A stretch of 21,222 nt of DNA from an uncultured Eubacteriales bacterium (lineage in GTDB: Bacteria > Bacillota > Clostridia > Oscillospirales > CAG-272), in contig URDS01000038.1 in assembly GCA_900546635.1 (NCBI GenBank), positions 1 through 21,222 of the forward strand, read 5' to 3'. Below, in pieces: positions 1 through 7,759 of the stretch. The notes under the pieces are model-generated. The model was not told the origin of the DNA. It saw only the letters and a list, made by a program, of their open reading frames with translations, and made no database searches. The first letter of the stretch is position 1; every line of letters begins with the position of its first letter. A program made the position numbers and the translations under genes.

Positions 1-3000
1 CAGAGTGCGGCCAAATCCAGTTCTCCGCCGATTGTTACCGTCGGATTTGCGTTTGTTACTGTAATGATTTGAGTAAACTTATAGGCCTCTATCATCGCGC
101 GGAGATTATCTGTTTCACTGCGGTAAAAGCTGTTGCTTTCGGTGAGAAGCCCGCGCTGGAAGAGTGTGTTTGGGCTTTCATCTGCGGTGGATGCATCCGG
201 TTCAAATATGGCGGCGACTAAGTAGACGTCCGATGTGTCGGTGAGAAACGCATAGGCGCCGTTTTCAAATGTGACCGCCACGGCGGTATCCGACAGGGAA
301 ATTGTGCTGCCGAGCGTATATTTCTTTAGATTCAGCGACATGCCAGCCGGAATTTTGAGGTATTCCAGCCCATGCGCGTCCGTATGTGCGAGTATTTCGT
401 TAATGTGAGGGGTATCGGCTGGGAGAATATAGCCGGTGGGCAGGGAACGACTTGCCGTGACTGTGTCAAATTGACGGAAAGTTGCCGTGGCGTTTTCATC
501 TTTATAGGTGCCGTCAACATAGACAGAGGGGCAGGGGACGGTATAGGTTGCCTTGCCTGTCATGGTTGTTTTCAGCGCAAAAATACGGTTTTCATCATAG
601 GCGACGACGCCCGTCGCCTCTCTTGCCGCCGCAACGTCGCGCGCAAGCTGACCGTCGGCGGCGAGAACTTCGGATACAACCGCTTTCAGCCCCGTTACAT
701 GAGCAAAAACGCGGCGGGCGTAGTGTCCTTTTCCGTTCCAGATGCCCATGACTTCAATTAGAAAACTGTAAGAGCCGCGCGTAGCCGCATAGCACTGCGC
801 GGTGGACGGATTGGCCGCGGGGGCGTAATAGACGCTTGGCCGCAGTCCGCTTTTCGCAGTTGTTTCCATCAGGCTGTATATCATTTGATTTCCTTTGCTG
901 TTGATGACGTTCACACTGCCGTCGGCGATTCCTTCGGTATCGGCGAGCGGCGTATTGACGGTGCCGGCGAAAGAAAAGCAAACGTCGTCGATGTCGGAAA
1001 TTGAGTTGTCTGCGGGATCCACTGTGAGTACGCCGCTGTCCTCGTGGCAGTCTACATATACCGTCGGCATGAACTGACGATATACGTATACCAGATTTGC
1101 TGCCGAGGGATGGAAAAGCGAGATGAGGTCGCGGTTGGGATTTACATTGTCGGCATATGTGCGTTTAAAGCGCTGGAGATTATCAGGCGTACCTGCCGGA
1201 ACGAGAATCACGGCGCCGATTTTATCCAGTATTTCCTCACCGTATGCGCCGCTCAAGGCAACGCCGAAGTTGAGAACGCCCTCTTCTCCGGCCGGTTCGT
1301 TGCCGTGGACGCCGCCTGAAACCATCAAAATGTCGCGCACGCCTTTTCTGCGGACAATTTCACCGGCTTCCTCAAATGTTGCGCCTGCGGGGATTTCGTC
1401 CTTGGTGAAAACCAGCACCGGCGTTTGATTGCCGTATTCGGTGTCGGCAAACGGATAGAAAACGTAGAGCCATTCACAAGCAGCGTCCATTTCATCTACA
1501 AAGGCGCAGAGTTCGGCATTGCGCATAAAGGTACGACTGTCTGCGTGCAGGGTGAAAGTTGGGGTCGTAAAAGGCGTATAGCCGACCAGTTCGTCGGTGC
1601 CGTAGAAGCTTTCCATAACTTCATCGGTCATGTTAGAACTGACATTTTCCATATAACTGTCCGCAATAAAAGGTTCGAGAGCCAGTGCGTATGTATGACT
1701 TTCTTCTTTGCCGCTGACATAAAAATATTTGGTTTTGTAGTCGCTGCCGCCGTTTCCATAATAAACTTTGAAGTAATAGAGACCGGGCGTCAGCGACACC
1801 TCGGCATAATTTTTGCCGCCGTCTGCTCCGTAGGTTATACCGTCTGTGATTTTTGTGTTGGTTTCGCCGTAGCGGTAAATGACGATTTTCGGCTGTACTT
1901 GGTCTGCGCCGAGCGGATTGTAGTAGTCGATGTGAATCCGCGTGCTGTCATGATAACCTGTATAGTTTACGCGGTAGATTACAGAATCGTTTGTGACCGT
2001 GCGCACGAGCGTCTCGCCTCCAGTCGATGTGTAGTTTATACTGCCGGTGCTCTCAGGATCGTTTACGGTGAGGATCACCTTTCCGTTTTCCGGTTTGCCA
2101 AAGACGGTGAGCGCGACCGTGCCGCTGAAACTGTCTGCCGCCAGCGAGGACGCCGCGCCGAGTGTCAGGCTGCCGCCTCCTGAAACAGAGGATGCGCAGA
2201 TATTGCCGCCGAGAGTCAGACTGCCGCCGGCCGACAGGTCGATTGCGGTTTTTTCTCTCACACTTCCGGCGTTTCCGCTTTTGAGCGTTATGCCGCTTCC
2301 TTCACCTACGCGGGCGGCATTCAGAGCCACCGCGCCGGCAACATCACCGCCGTCCAGAAGAATGGTTGCCGCGCCGGTAACCGTTCCGCTGGTTTCGTTT
2401 TGCCCGTTGCCGTTGATACCGTAAACGGTTGTGAGGTTGTAGTAGCCGACTTTTCCGCCGTAACAGCTTGTTTTTGCGGTGCCGTCAATCGTGCCGCTGC
2501 GTGCACCTGCCGACAGCGTGACTTTGACTTCGCCGCCGTACATGTCAGCGGCAGAATGGCCGACAACATCGCCGCCAAAGCCGCCCGCATAGACGGATCC
2601 GGGGATATAGGCGTTGTCCCGGATGACAACTTTGACGCTGCCCGTGACCGTTCCGCTTTGCGCGCCGGCGCAGACATAGGTAGAGGCGCCAGCGGGAGCG
2701 GTAAAGACCGCGTTATCACGGATCGTGACCGAAATTCCGCCGTCGCCGGTGGTTACGCCGCCTGTGTAACCTCCGCCGTAGACATGGCGGTAAAGATGCG
2801 CGTTTTCGGAAACGTCAATCGTAATGTCACCGTTTGTTGTGATGTTGGCGTAACGCGACGCACCTAAAATGTTGGAATAAATCTCGGCGTTTCCGTAGAT
2901 AGAAATATAGATATTGCCGTTGAACGGATAGGCCGTTCCGCCCGAAATGCCGACAAGTCCGCCGACGACACCCGGCGCCGCGGAATTATAGGATACACGC

Positions 3001-3713
3001 GCGCTGCCGCCGATATTTAGATAGGCGTTGCCTTGAAAGCCGCCGCGGTAACCGCCGCCGGCGATCGTGTGCAGGACTTCGCCGCCCTCAAAAGTGACAT
3101 GGCTGTCTCCGGTGAAGGTCCCTTGCCAGTTGCCGCCGAAAATGCTGTGCCATGTACCGCTGCGAACCGTGAGATGAACGCTTTTGGCATTCGCGGCGGC
3201 GTAGAGATAACAACCGATGAGCGAGGGATACGCTCTTTCGTTTGATGTGCTTGTTGTGGTGCAGACGACATTTTCACCAATGGTCAGCGCATAGCCGCGC
3301 GCGGCGATCATTTGGGGAACATCCGATGCGTTGCAGAGCGTAATGCCATGCCATTCGGTTTCCGTTCCCATGCCGAGTACCTGTGAAGCTTGTGTGGAGG
3401 TCGCAGACGTTCGGTAAGAGAGGCACAGCTTGGCGCCGTTTGTTTTGGCATAATTGACGTCCTCCCAAAGCGAAGTCAGCGTGATTTTTCCGGCAGCGGC
3501 CGGTAAATTTAAGCCGGAGGTGATAGATGTTTCACCGGTGACAACAATTGTACCGCCGTCTGGCAACGCGGCCGCCGCATCTTTCAGCGTGGTATAAGCA
3601 CCCTCTGTATTTCCTGTCCCATCCAGAAAAACCACATTTTCTGCGCTTACTGCGGCACAGAGCAGACAACTGCAGCAGAACAGCGCCATCAGAAAAACGG
3701 ATACTTTTTTCAT
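1..3713 (-). CDS. Secreted beta-helix / M14 zinc carboxypeptidase-like surface protein (C-terminus beyond window)
   Basis: One minus-strand frame is open from an ATG at 3713 to the window edge: 1237 codons with no stop. RBS AGAGGTG lies at 3721-3727. Residues 1-24 form a signal peptide with a probable AVSA|EN cleavage site. Residues about 100-545 are Gly/Asn-rich with recurring GG-containing strands (for example YGGGYTGG), typical of a right-handed beta-helix. Residues about 580-665 look like a beta-sandwich rich in Tyr. Residues about 720-1000 match the M14 metallocarboxypeptidase pattern: zinc ligands H803 and E806 in HGNEP and H890 in DCHED, substrate-binding N860-R861 in NPNRD, and catalytic E987 in FLIEVMG. 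All key residues are present, so the enzyme is probably active. The family removes C-terminal residues from peptides or cleaves cell-wall peptides; the substrate here is unknown. The C-terminal part and any cell-wall anchor lie outside the window. The longer plus-strand frames in this region are antisense shadows. Confidence 0.85.
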   Translation of the reverse strand, partial: MKKVSVFLMALFCCSCLLCAAVSAENVVFLDGTGNTEGAYTTLKDAAAALPDGGTIVVTGETSITSGLNLPAAAGKITLTSLWEDVNYAKTNGAKLCLSYRTSATSTQASQVLGMGTETEWHGITLCNASDVPQMIAARGYALTIGENVVCTTTSTSNERAYPSLIGCYLYAAANAKSVHLTVRSGTWHSIFGGNWQGTFTGDSHVTFEGGEVLHTIAGGGYRGGFQGNAYLNIGGSARVSYNSAAPGVVGGLVGISGGTAYPFNGNIYISIYGNAEIYSNILGASRYANITTNGDITIDVSENAHLYRHVYGGGYTGGVTTGDGGISVTIRDNAVFTAPAGASTYVCAGAQSGTVTGSVKVVIRDNAYIPGSVYAGGFGGDVVGHSAADMYGGEVKVTLSAGARSGTIDGTAKTSCYGGKVGYYNLTTVYGINGNGQNETSGTVTGAATILLDGGDVAGAVALNAARVGEGSGITLKSGNAGSVREKTAIDLSAGGSLTLGGNICASSVSGGGSLTLGAASSLAADSFSGTVALTVFGKPENGKVILTVNDPESTGSINYTSTGGETLVRTVTNDSVIYRVNYTGYHDSTRIHIDYYNPLGADQVQPKIVIYRYGETNTKITDGITYGADGGKNYAEVSLTPGLYYFKVYYGNGGSDYKTKYFYVSGKEESHTYALALEPFIADSYMENVSSNMTDEVMESFYGTDELVGYTPFTTPTFTLHADSRTFMRNAELCAFVDEMDAACEWLYVFYPFADTEYGNQTPVLVFTKDEIPAGATFEEAGEIVRRKGVRDILMVSGGVHGNEPAGEEGVLNFGVALSGAYGEEILDKIGAVILVPAGTPDNLQRFKRTYADNVNPNRDLISLFHPSAANLVYVYRQFMPTVYVDCHEDSGVLTVDPADNSISDIDDVCFSFAGTVNTPLADTEGIADGSVNVINSKGNQMIYSLMETTAKSGLRPSVYYAPAANPSTAQCYAATRGSYSFLIEVMGIWNGKGHYARRVFAHVTGLKAVVSEVLAADGQLARDVAAAREATGVVAYDENRIFALKTTMTGKATYTVPCPSVYVDGTYKDENATATFRQFDTVTASRSLPTGYILPADTPHINEILAHTDAHGLEYLKIPAGMSLNLKKYTLGSTISLSDTAVAVTFENGAYAFLTDTSDVYLVAAIFEPDASTADESPNTLFQRGLLTESNSFYRSETDNLRAMIEAYKFTQIITVTNANPTVTIGGELDLAAL

Positions 3714-3753
3714 AAAAATACACCTCTGAACCCAAATTTTTTATTCTATATTC

Positions 3754-3782
3754 ACTATATCACATCTTGTACTTGACGTAAA
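3754..3782 (-). promoter_or_regulatory. Sigma-A-type promoter of the M14 surface-protein gene
   Basis: Read on the minus strand, -35 TTTACG (3777-3782) is followed after 17 bp by -10 TATAGT (3754-3759), about 40 bp before the ATG at 3713. The -35 box overlaps that of the divergent lysR-type gene by two bases, so the two promoters would compete for RNA polymerase. Confidence 0.55.
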
Positions 3783-3801
3783 ATACATATTTTGCTACAA
3801 T
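3773..3801 (+). promoter_or_regulatory. Promoter of the LysR-type regulator gene
   Basis: -35 TTGACG (3773-3778), a 17-bp spacer and -10 TACAAT (3796-3801), with the extended -10 triplet TGC directly upstream. It lies about 30 bp before the ATG at 3832. Confidence 0.65.
3780..3793. promoter_or_regulatory. Palindrome between lysR -35 and -10 boxes, candidate operator
   Basis: AAAATA-CA-TATTTT is a perfect 6-bp inverted repeat inside the lysR promoter spacer. It also touches the -35 box of the divergent gene. LysR-type proteins usually bind such T-N11-A dyads in divergent intergenic regions, repressing themselves and controlling the neighbour. The regulator-site link is inference. Confidence 0.4.
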
Positions 3802-3831
3802 ATCATATATTAAAATGTATAAGGAGCGGAT

Positions 3832-4695
3832 ATGGAACTTCTGCAACTGCGATATTTTCGGGACGCGGCGCGGTTTGAGAATTTTTCCAAGGTGGCCGAG
3901 AAGTATTATGTACCGCAGTCCTCCATCAGCCACACGATCGCGCGACTGGAGGAGGAACTCGGCGTCAAGCTGTTTACCCGCAGCGGCCGTCGTGTCATGC
4001 TCAATGACTGCGGCAGGGCATTTTATGAGGAGATCAGCGCGGGACTGATGAAAATTGACAACGGCGTTCGCCGTGTCGGGGATTTGCACAATTACACAGT
4101 GCGGCTGGCTTCGATTGAGGGGACGATTGCGGTCATTCCGATGGTGGATGCTTTTCAGCGCATGAATCCCGATGTTAAAATTATATTTGGCAATCCTTCG
4201 GAGCGTCTTAAGGGCAATCTGTTTTATGATGTGCGCATCGGCACGCTTCCTTATCCGAACGATATGACGGATGCGCGCATGCCCTTGTTTGAGGAGCGGA
4301 TTTTGGTTGCCATGGCCAAGACGCATCCGCTCGCGCAAAAGGAGAGCGTTACGTTTGATGAGATTTGCGATCTTCCGCTCATTGGACTCTATCCCGGAGA
4401 AAAACTGTATCGACAGATGCAGGCGTATTTTGAATTGCATGAATACACGCCGAATATAAAAATTGAAACCAGCAATCATGCTTCGGTGTCTGAGTTTGTA
4501 CGCTGCGGGTTCGGCATTGCTTTTGTGCCGGAGATCTCATGGGCGGATGTCGCTGCCGCGGATGTTCGATTGCTGCCGATTTCGGATTTTGACTGCAAAC
4601 GTACAATCTATATTTGTTGGCCGAAGGACACGCCGCAGAGCGAGGCGACAAAGCGATTTGTTGATTTTGCCGTCACTCATTTCAAAAAGCAGTGA
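3832..4695 (+). CDS. LysR-family transcriptional regulator
   Basis: 287 residues, the usual LysR length. Residues 1-60 form the winged helix-turn-helix; the recognition part reads KYYVPQSSISHTIARLEEEL followed by GVKLFTR, the family signature. Residues about 88-285 form the periplasmic-binding-protein-like effector domain, with typical features (GFGIAFVPE near residue 225). The start is fixed by AAGGAG at 3821-3826, five bases before the ATG. It is a cytoplasmic DNA-binding protein, probably tetrameric. It is transcribed away from the M14 surface-protein gene through overlapping promoters, the classic arrangement in which a LysR protein controls its divergent neighbour. The effector cannot be told from sequence. 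A GC-rich hairpin follows the stop codon. Confidence 0.93.
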   Translation: MELLQLRYFRDAARFENFSKVAEKYYVPQSSISHTIARLEEELGVKLFTRSGRRVMLNDCGRAFYEEISAGLMKIDNGVRRVGDLHNYTVRLASIEGTIAVIPMVDAFQRMNPDVKIIFGNPSERLKGNLFYDVRIGTLPYPNDMTDARMPLFEERILVAMAKTHPLAQKESVTFDEICDLPLIGLYPGEKLYRQMQAYFELHEYTPNIKIETSNHASVSEFVRCGFGIAFVPEISWADVAAADVRLLPISDFDCKRTIYICWPKDTPQSEATKRFVDFAVTHFKKQ

Positions 4696-4697
4696 AA

Positions 4698-4717
4698 AAG
4701 CGCGCCTCGGCGCGCTT
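4698..4717. terminator. Hairpin after lysR-type gene, probably bidirectional
   Basis: AAGCGCGCC (4698-4706) and GGCGCGCTT (4709-4717) form a perfect 9-bp stem. On the plus strand it follows the regulator's stop codon but has only a weak U tract. On the minus strand it runs into T5, so it would stop transcription entering from the acyltransferase side more efficiently. Confidence 0.65.
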
Positions 4718-4935
4718 CAGTATGTCAAAAAAGTGAAAATCGTAAATGAAATACGTTTACAAGGCGGACATGCGCCGCCTTGTAAACACCTTACAGGCGC
4801 GCGAGTGCCGCCAATAGCGGCGCGAAGGCGCGAGCGAACGCGCCCCATCGTCGAAAAACCTTAGTTTTTCGACGGTCAGACCACGCGATTATCGCGTGGT
4901 TGCAGCATGTCAAAAAAGCTTGTTTTTTCGGCGGT
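4718..4935. repeat. Cluster of RNA hairpins bounded by 16-bp direct repeats
   Basis: Non-coding and unusually structured. In order: hairpin 4755-4787 (13-bp stem); 4807-4821 (GCCGC/GCGGC); 4827-4844 (GGCGCG/CGCGCC); 4849-4874 (11-bp stem CGTCGAAAAAC/GTTTTTCGACG, loop CTTA); 4880-4900 (ACCACGCG/CGCGTGGT, loop ATTAT). A further degenerate A6/T6 hairpin at 4911-4927 resembles the 4849 one and is followed by a similar CGGCGGTCGG tail. Near-identical direct repeats (15 of 16 bases) at 4718-4733 and 4903-4918 bracket most of it. The first part recurs at the right edge of the window, so this looks like a dispersed non-coding element. Whether it is mobile or transcribed is unknown. Confidence 0.6.
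4744..4798 (+). repeat. 55-bp dispersed palindromic repeat, copy 1
   Basis: Identical over 55 of 55 bases to 21168-21222. Its core is a 13-bp perfect inverted repeat, GTTTACAAGGCGG (4755-4767) and its complement (4775-4787), around the loop ACATGCG. Non-coding. Confidence 0.9.
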
Positions 4936-4940
4936 CGGCT

Positions 4941-4959
4941 TTTCCCGTTTTGCGGGAAA
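4941..4959 (+). terminator. Intrinsic terminator-like hairpin at end of the structured element
   Basis: TTTCCCG (4941-4947), loop TTTTG, CGGGAAA (4953-4959), followed by TTTTATTT. It would stop plus-strand transcription before the convergent acyltransferase gene. Confidence 0.5.
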
Positions 4960-4975
4960 TTTTATTTATGATTTG

Positions 4976-5991
4976 TTACACTTTCAGCGTATATTCTGTT
5001 TTTTCGATCAGACGGTCGGCTTTTTTCATGACATATCGTCTGATGAACTCTATAAGTACACAGAGGGCGTAAATGCCTATTGTTGTTATAATTAAATTAA
5101 GGATCAGATATTGGCTTGTCCAATAATTTGAGGTTTGAAAGACATCTCTATACAACCATTTTGAAATCAGCGGATTTTCGTGAATGATATATGTGCTGAA
5201 CGCGCATGTCGCGAGAAAGTTGATTCTTTTACTGTTTTTTACAGTCAGTCCGTGAAAAATTTCAAACAGTGCGACGGCGCCGATAAGATTGAAAACAGAA
5301 TTGTAATAGAAAGCATTTTCCGAAAACAGACTGAAAAAATAGGTTGCCACCGAACATAAAACAAAAACGAGTGTACTCTTTGAAACGGATTTAAAGCCGC
5401 TGCAATGGAGATTGATATACCCACCGGTTGATATAGGGTGAGAAAATTTGTGATTCCGTAACCGTTGTCTTTTACCGTTATATTTGTGAAAAAGGTCGGC
5501 CATATGTAGAAAAAGAACAAAAGAATCATCAACAATATCTGAAACTGCCGCTTGTTTATGGACTGAACAACCTTGTTTATATAGGGAATGAGCAAAAACA
5601 GTATACAATATATAATGACAAACCATCGGTTGGAGATAGATGCAACGCTTAATTTTATGGTTTCTGTATTGATTTGAGGATGACTGATGATGAACCACCC
5701 AAAGAATATCAGAACTCCGTATACCAACGTCAAATACAGGATTTTCAGTATTTTGGAAATGCGAATTCCATTTTTCCTGCACATAAAATATCCGGTTATA
5801 ACGATAAAGGTATTGACGGAGGCAATACACAGACTTTCGGCAATATGAATCAGGTGATAGTTGACGGTACCGACCGGGATGTTACTCAGTGCTCCGCCGA
5901 TATAGCCGTTGCAGTAATGCAGTACAAGGATCATGATTGTCAGGATAACTTTTAAAAGTTCAAAATTGGAATTTCTTATCTTCTCATTCAT
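4976..5991 (-). pseudogene. Acyltransferase-3 family membrane protein, frameshifted
   Basis: Two overlapping minus-strand frames encode the two halves of one integral-membrane acyltransferase (OafA/WecH-like), which O-acetylates surface polysaccharides. The N-terminal half starts at the ATG at 5991 (AAGGAA at 5998-6003, six bases upstream) and carries the family's conserved His in ILVLHYCNG. It stays coherent to NFLTLY near 5431. The coherent sequence then resumes in the other frame at GGYINLH and continues through the C-terminal signature STYIIHENPLISKWLY to the stop at 4976. The span is 1016 bases, one short of a whole number of codons, so a single lost base near 5428-5433 explains the break; restored, it would give about 338 residues, normal for the family. 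There is no homopolymer at the break. The gene is clearly richer in A+T than its neighbours and lies beside a repeat element, which suggests acquisition by transfer. A sequencing error is the main alternative. Confidence 0.8.
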
Positions 5992-6035
5992 ATGCATTTC
6001 CTTGTGTTTTTATTTCTTTCGAGGCTATATAACAT

Positions 6036-6064
6036 ATAATACGAATACTTAAAGCCGTCTTGAA
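6036..6064 (-). promoter_or_regulatory. Weak candidate promoter for the acyltransferase gene
   Basis: On the minus strand TTCAAG (6059-6064) and TATTAT (6036-6041) are 17 bp apart, about 45 bp before the ATG. The -35 box is poor. No intrinsic terminator is visible after aroQ, so readthrough from the aromatic operon is an alternative source of transcript. Confidence 0.3.
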
Positions 6065-6070
6065 CTGCCG

Positions 6071-6517
6071 TCAGGTTTGTGTGCTTGCTTTGGAGGCGGC
6101 GCATAGAAAATCCATGGCTTCAAGATATCCGTCAAAGCCGTGACCGGCAATGGTTTTTTTAGCGGCAAGCGATACGTAGGAAACTTTTCGGAAATCCTCA
6201 CGCGCATTCACATCTGAAATATGCACTTCAACCGTCGGCAGGCCGACGGCTTTCAGCGCGTCGAGAATCGCAACGCTGGTGTGCGTATAGGCGGCGGGAT
6301 TGATCACAATGCCGTCGAAATGTCCGTATGCGCGCTGAATTTCATCCACAATCTCGCCTTCGTGATTGGACTGAAAGCAGCGGACGGAAATGCCTGTTTT
6401 TTCTCCGTGCGCCTCAATTTTTTTGATGAGATCGTCATAGGTGCTTTTGCCGTAAATATCCGGCTCCCGGATTCCCAGCATATTCAGATTCGGGCCGTTA
6501 ATCACCAGAAGTTTCAT
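6071..6517 (-). CDS. aroQ: Type II 3-dehydroquinate dehydratase
   Basis: Third shikimate step: trans-dehydration of 3-dehydroquinate to 3-dehydroshikimate by the small dodecameric type II enzyme. 148 residues is the standard length. Visible motifs: NGPNLNMLGIREPDIYG with catalytic Tyr22, QSNHEGE (50-55), NPAAYTHTS (73-81) and EVHISDVNAREDFR (97-110) with catalytic His99; SDVNARE replaces the more common SNIYARE. The ATG overlaps the aroE/aroK stop codon as ATGA, implying translational coupling. It is the last gene of the aromatic operon. No clear terminator follows; the next 55 bases hold only a direct repeat GACGGC. Confidence 0.97.
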   Translation of the reverse strand: MKLLVINGPNLNMLGIREPDIYGKSTYDDLIKKIEAHGEKTGISVRCFQSNHEGEIVDEIQRAYGHFDGIVINPAAYTHTSVAILDALKAVGLPTVEVHISDVNAREDFRKVSYVSLAAKKTIAGHGFDGYLEAMDFLCAASKASTQT

Positions 6518-7758
6518 ATTTTGCTCCAGTTCCTTTCTTTGAAAGCCGAAAGCGCTTTCGCGGCGCTCTCATTTGCGCTGTCACATTCGGGTATGATGAT
6601 GTCCGCGAGCGCCTCGTAAATCGGCGCGCGCTCGGCATACATCTGCTTGAGTGTCTCCGCGCTGCTTGACAGCGGCCGCCCGTCGGTCGCGAGATTGCAC
6701 AGTGCGCGCCGCAGATATACGATGCATCCGTTTTGCCGCAGGGCGTCTCGGTTTTCGGCGCGCAAAACGGTGCCGCCGCCGCAGGCGATGATGCAGCCGC
6801 CCATTTCGGCGGTTTCAAGGCAGATTTCAGTTTCCAGGTCTCGGAAATACTGCTCGCCCCGCGTGCGGATGACCTCTCCGGCGGGCATGCCCGCGCGCTT
6901 TTCCAGAATCAGATCAAGGTCATAGAGCGGGCGTCCGGTTTTTTCGGCCAAAATTTTTCCGACCGTACTTTTCCCGCAGCCCGGCATCCCGATCAGCACG
7001 AGATTGGAGAGCGATTGCAGCATAGTTGCCAGCACGGCGGAGATTTCGGTTTCCGAATGCTTTTGTCCGCGGAAATAGCCGTCTGCGTAGGCGGCCTGCG
7101 CCACCAGCATCGCAAGGCCGCCCGCGCTGGGGATCCCGCGCTTTTCCGCTTCCAGAACAAGGCGGGTGCGCAGTGGATTGTAGATCACGTCTATCACGCC
7201 TGTGAGCGCGGGTAGTTTGGAAAGGTCAAGTGGGCATGCGGTGAGATTCGGAAACATGCCGACCGGCGTTGTATTGATCAGAATTTCCGCGTCGGCGCAC
7301 ATATTTTGGAGGTTTTCATAGTTGACGCTGCCTTTTCTTGATACGACGGTCACTTTACGCGCCCCGCAGGCCGCGGCAGCGGCGCGCGCCGTTTTGGAGG
7401 TGCCGCCGCCGCCGAGAATGACGACGTGTTTTTTGTCAAGCGAAATGCCCGCGCGGCGGCAGAGAAACAGAAATCCGTCAAAATCGGTATTGAAGCCGAA
7501 AAGACTGCCTTTGTAATTGGCAACGGTGTTGACCGCGCCGATACGCAGAGCTTCACCGTCCAAAAAGTCACAGAGCGGCATTACGTCCTGCTTATAGGGA
7601 ATGGTGACGTTTACGCCGTCAAAATCCCGCGCGCGCATAAAGGGAACCAGCGCGTCTTTTTCAAGCTCGCACAGCGTGTAGTCGGGATTGCCGAGCAGCT
7701 TATGGATTTTGGGGGAATGGGAGTGGGGCAGATGCGCTCCGACGATTGCGTACCGCAT
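6514..7758 (-). CDS. aroE/aroK: Fused shikimate dehydrogenase - shikimate kinase (AroE-AroK)
   Basis: A single 414-residue frame holds two enzymes for consecutive steps. Residues 1-248 are AroE, reducing 3-dehydroshikimate with NADPH: SHSPKIH (13-19) and NVTIPYK (50-56) with catalytic Lys56, NTDFDGF (90-96), the nucleotide loop GGGGTSKTA (116-124), and INTTPVGMFP (161-170). Residues 252-414 are AroK, phosphorylating shikimate with ATP: Walker A GMPGCGKST (257-265), DLD (280-282), shikimate-binding Arg306, GGGT (327-330), lid Arg361 in DGRPLS, and ERAPIYEA (376-383). The frame remains open 42 codons upstream, but those codons lie inside pheA; the true start is the ATG one base after the pheA stop, where residue 1 begins MRYAIVG. 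The stop overlaps aroQ by ATGA. Most bacteria encode these enzymes separately. Confidence 0.93.
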   Translation of the reverse strand: MRYAIVGAHLPHSHSPKIHKLLGNPDYTLCELEKDALVPFMRARDFDGVNVTIPYKQDVMPLCDFLDGEALRIGAVNTVANYKGSLFGFNTDFDGFLFLCRRAGISLDKKHVVILGGGGTSKTARAAAAACGARKVTVVSRKGSVNYENLQNMCADAEILINTTPVGMFPNLTACPLDLSKLPALTGVIDVIYNPLRTRLVLEAEKRGIPSAGGLAMLVAQAAYADGYFRGQKHSETEISAVLATMLQSLSNLVLIGMPGCGKSTVGKILAEKTGRPLYDLDLILEKRAGMPAGEVIRTRGEQYFRDLETEICLETAEMGGCIIACGGGTVLRAENRDALRQNGCIVYLRRALCNLATDGRPLSSSAETLKQMYAERAPIYEALADIIIPECDSANESAAKALSAFKERNWSKI

Positions 7759-7759
7759 G

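Noticed and set aside
372..3280. Several plus-strand reading frames of 70-250 codons
   Set aside because: They lie opposite one uninterrupted minus-strand frame with a signal peptide and M14 motifs. Their products are low-complexity, have no recognisable motifs and lack ribosome sites.
4718..4935. CRISPR array or tRNA/rRNA gene in the repeat-rich gap
   Set aside because: The hairpins differ from each other, there is no regular repeat-spacer unit, and no cloverleaf or rRNA-like sequence is visible.
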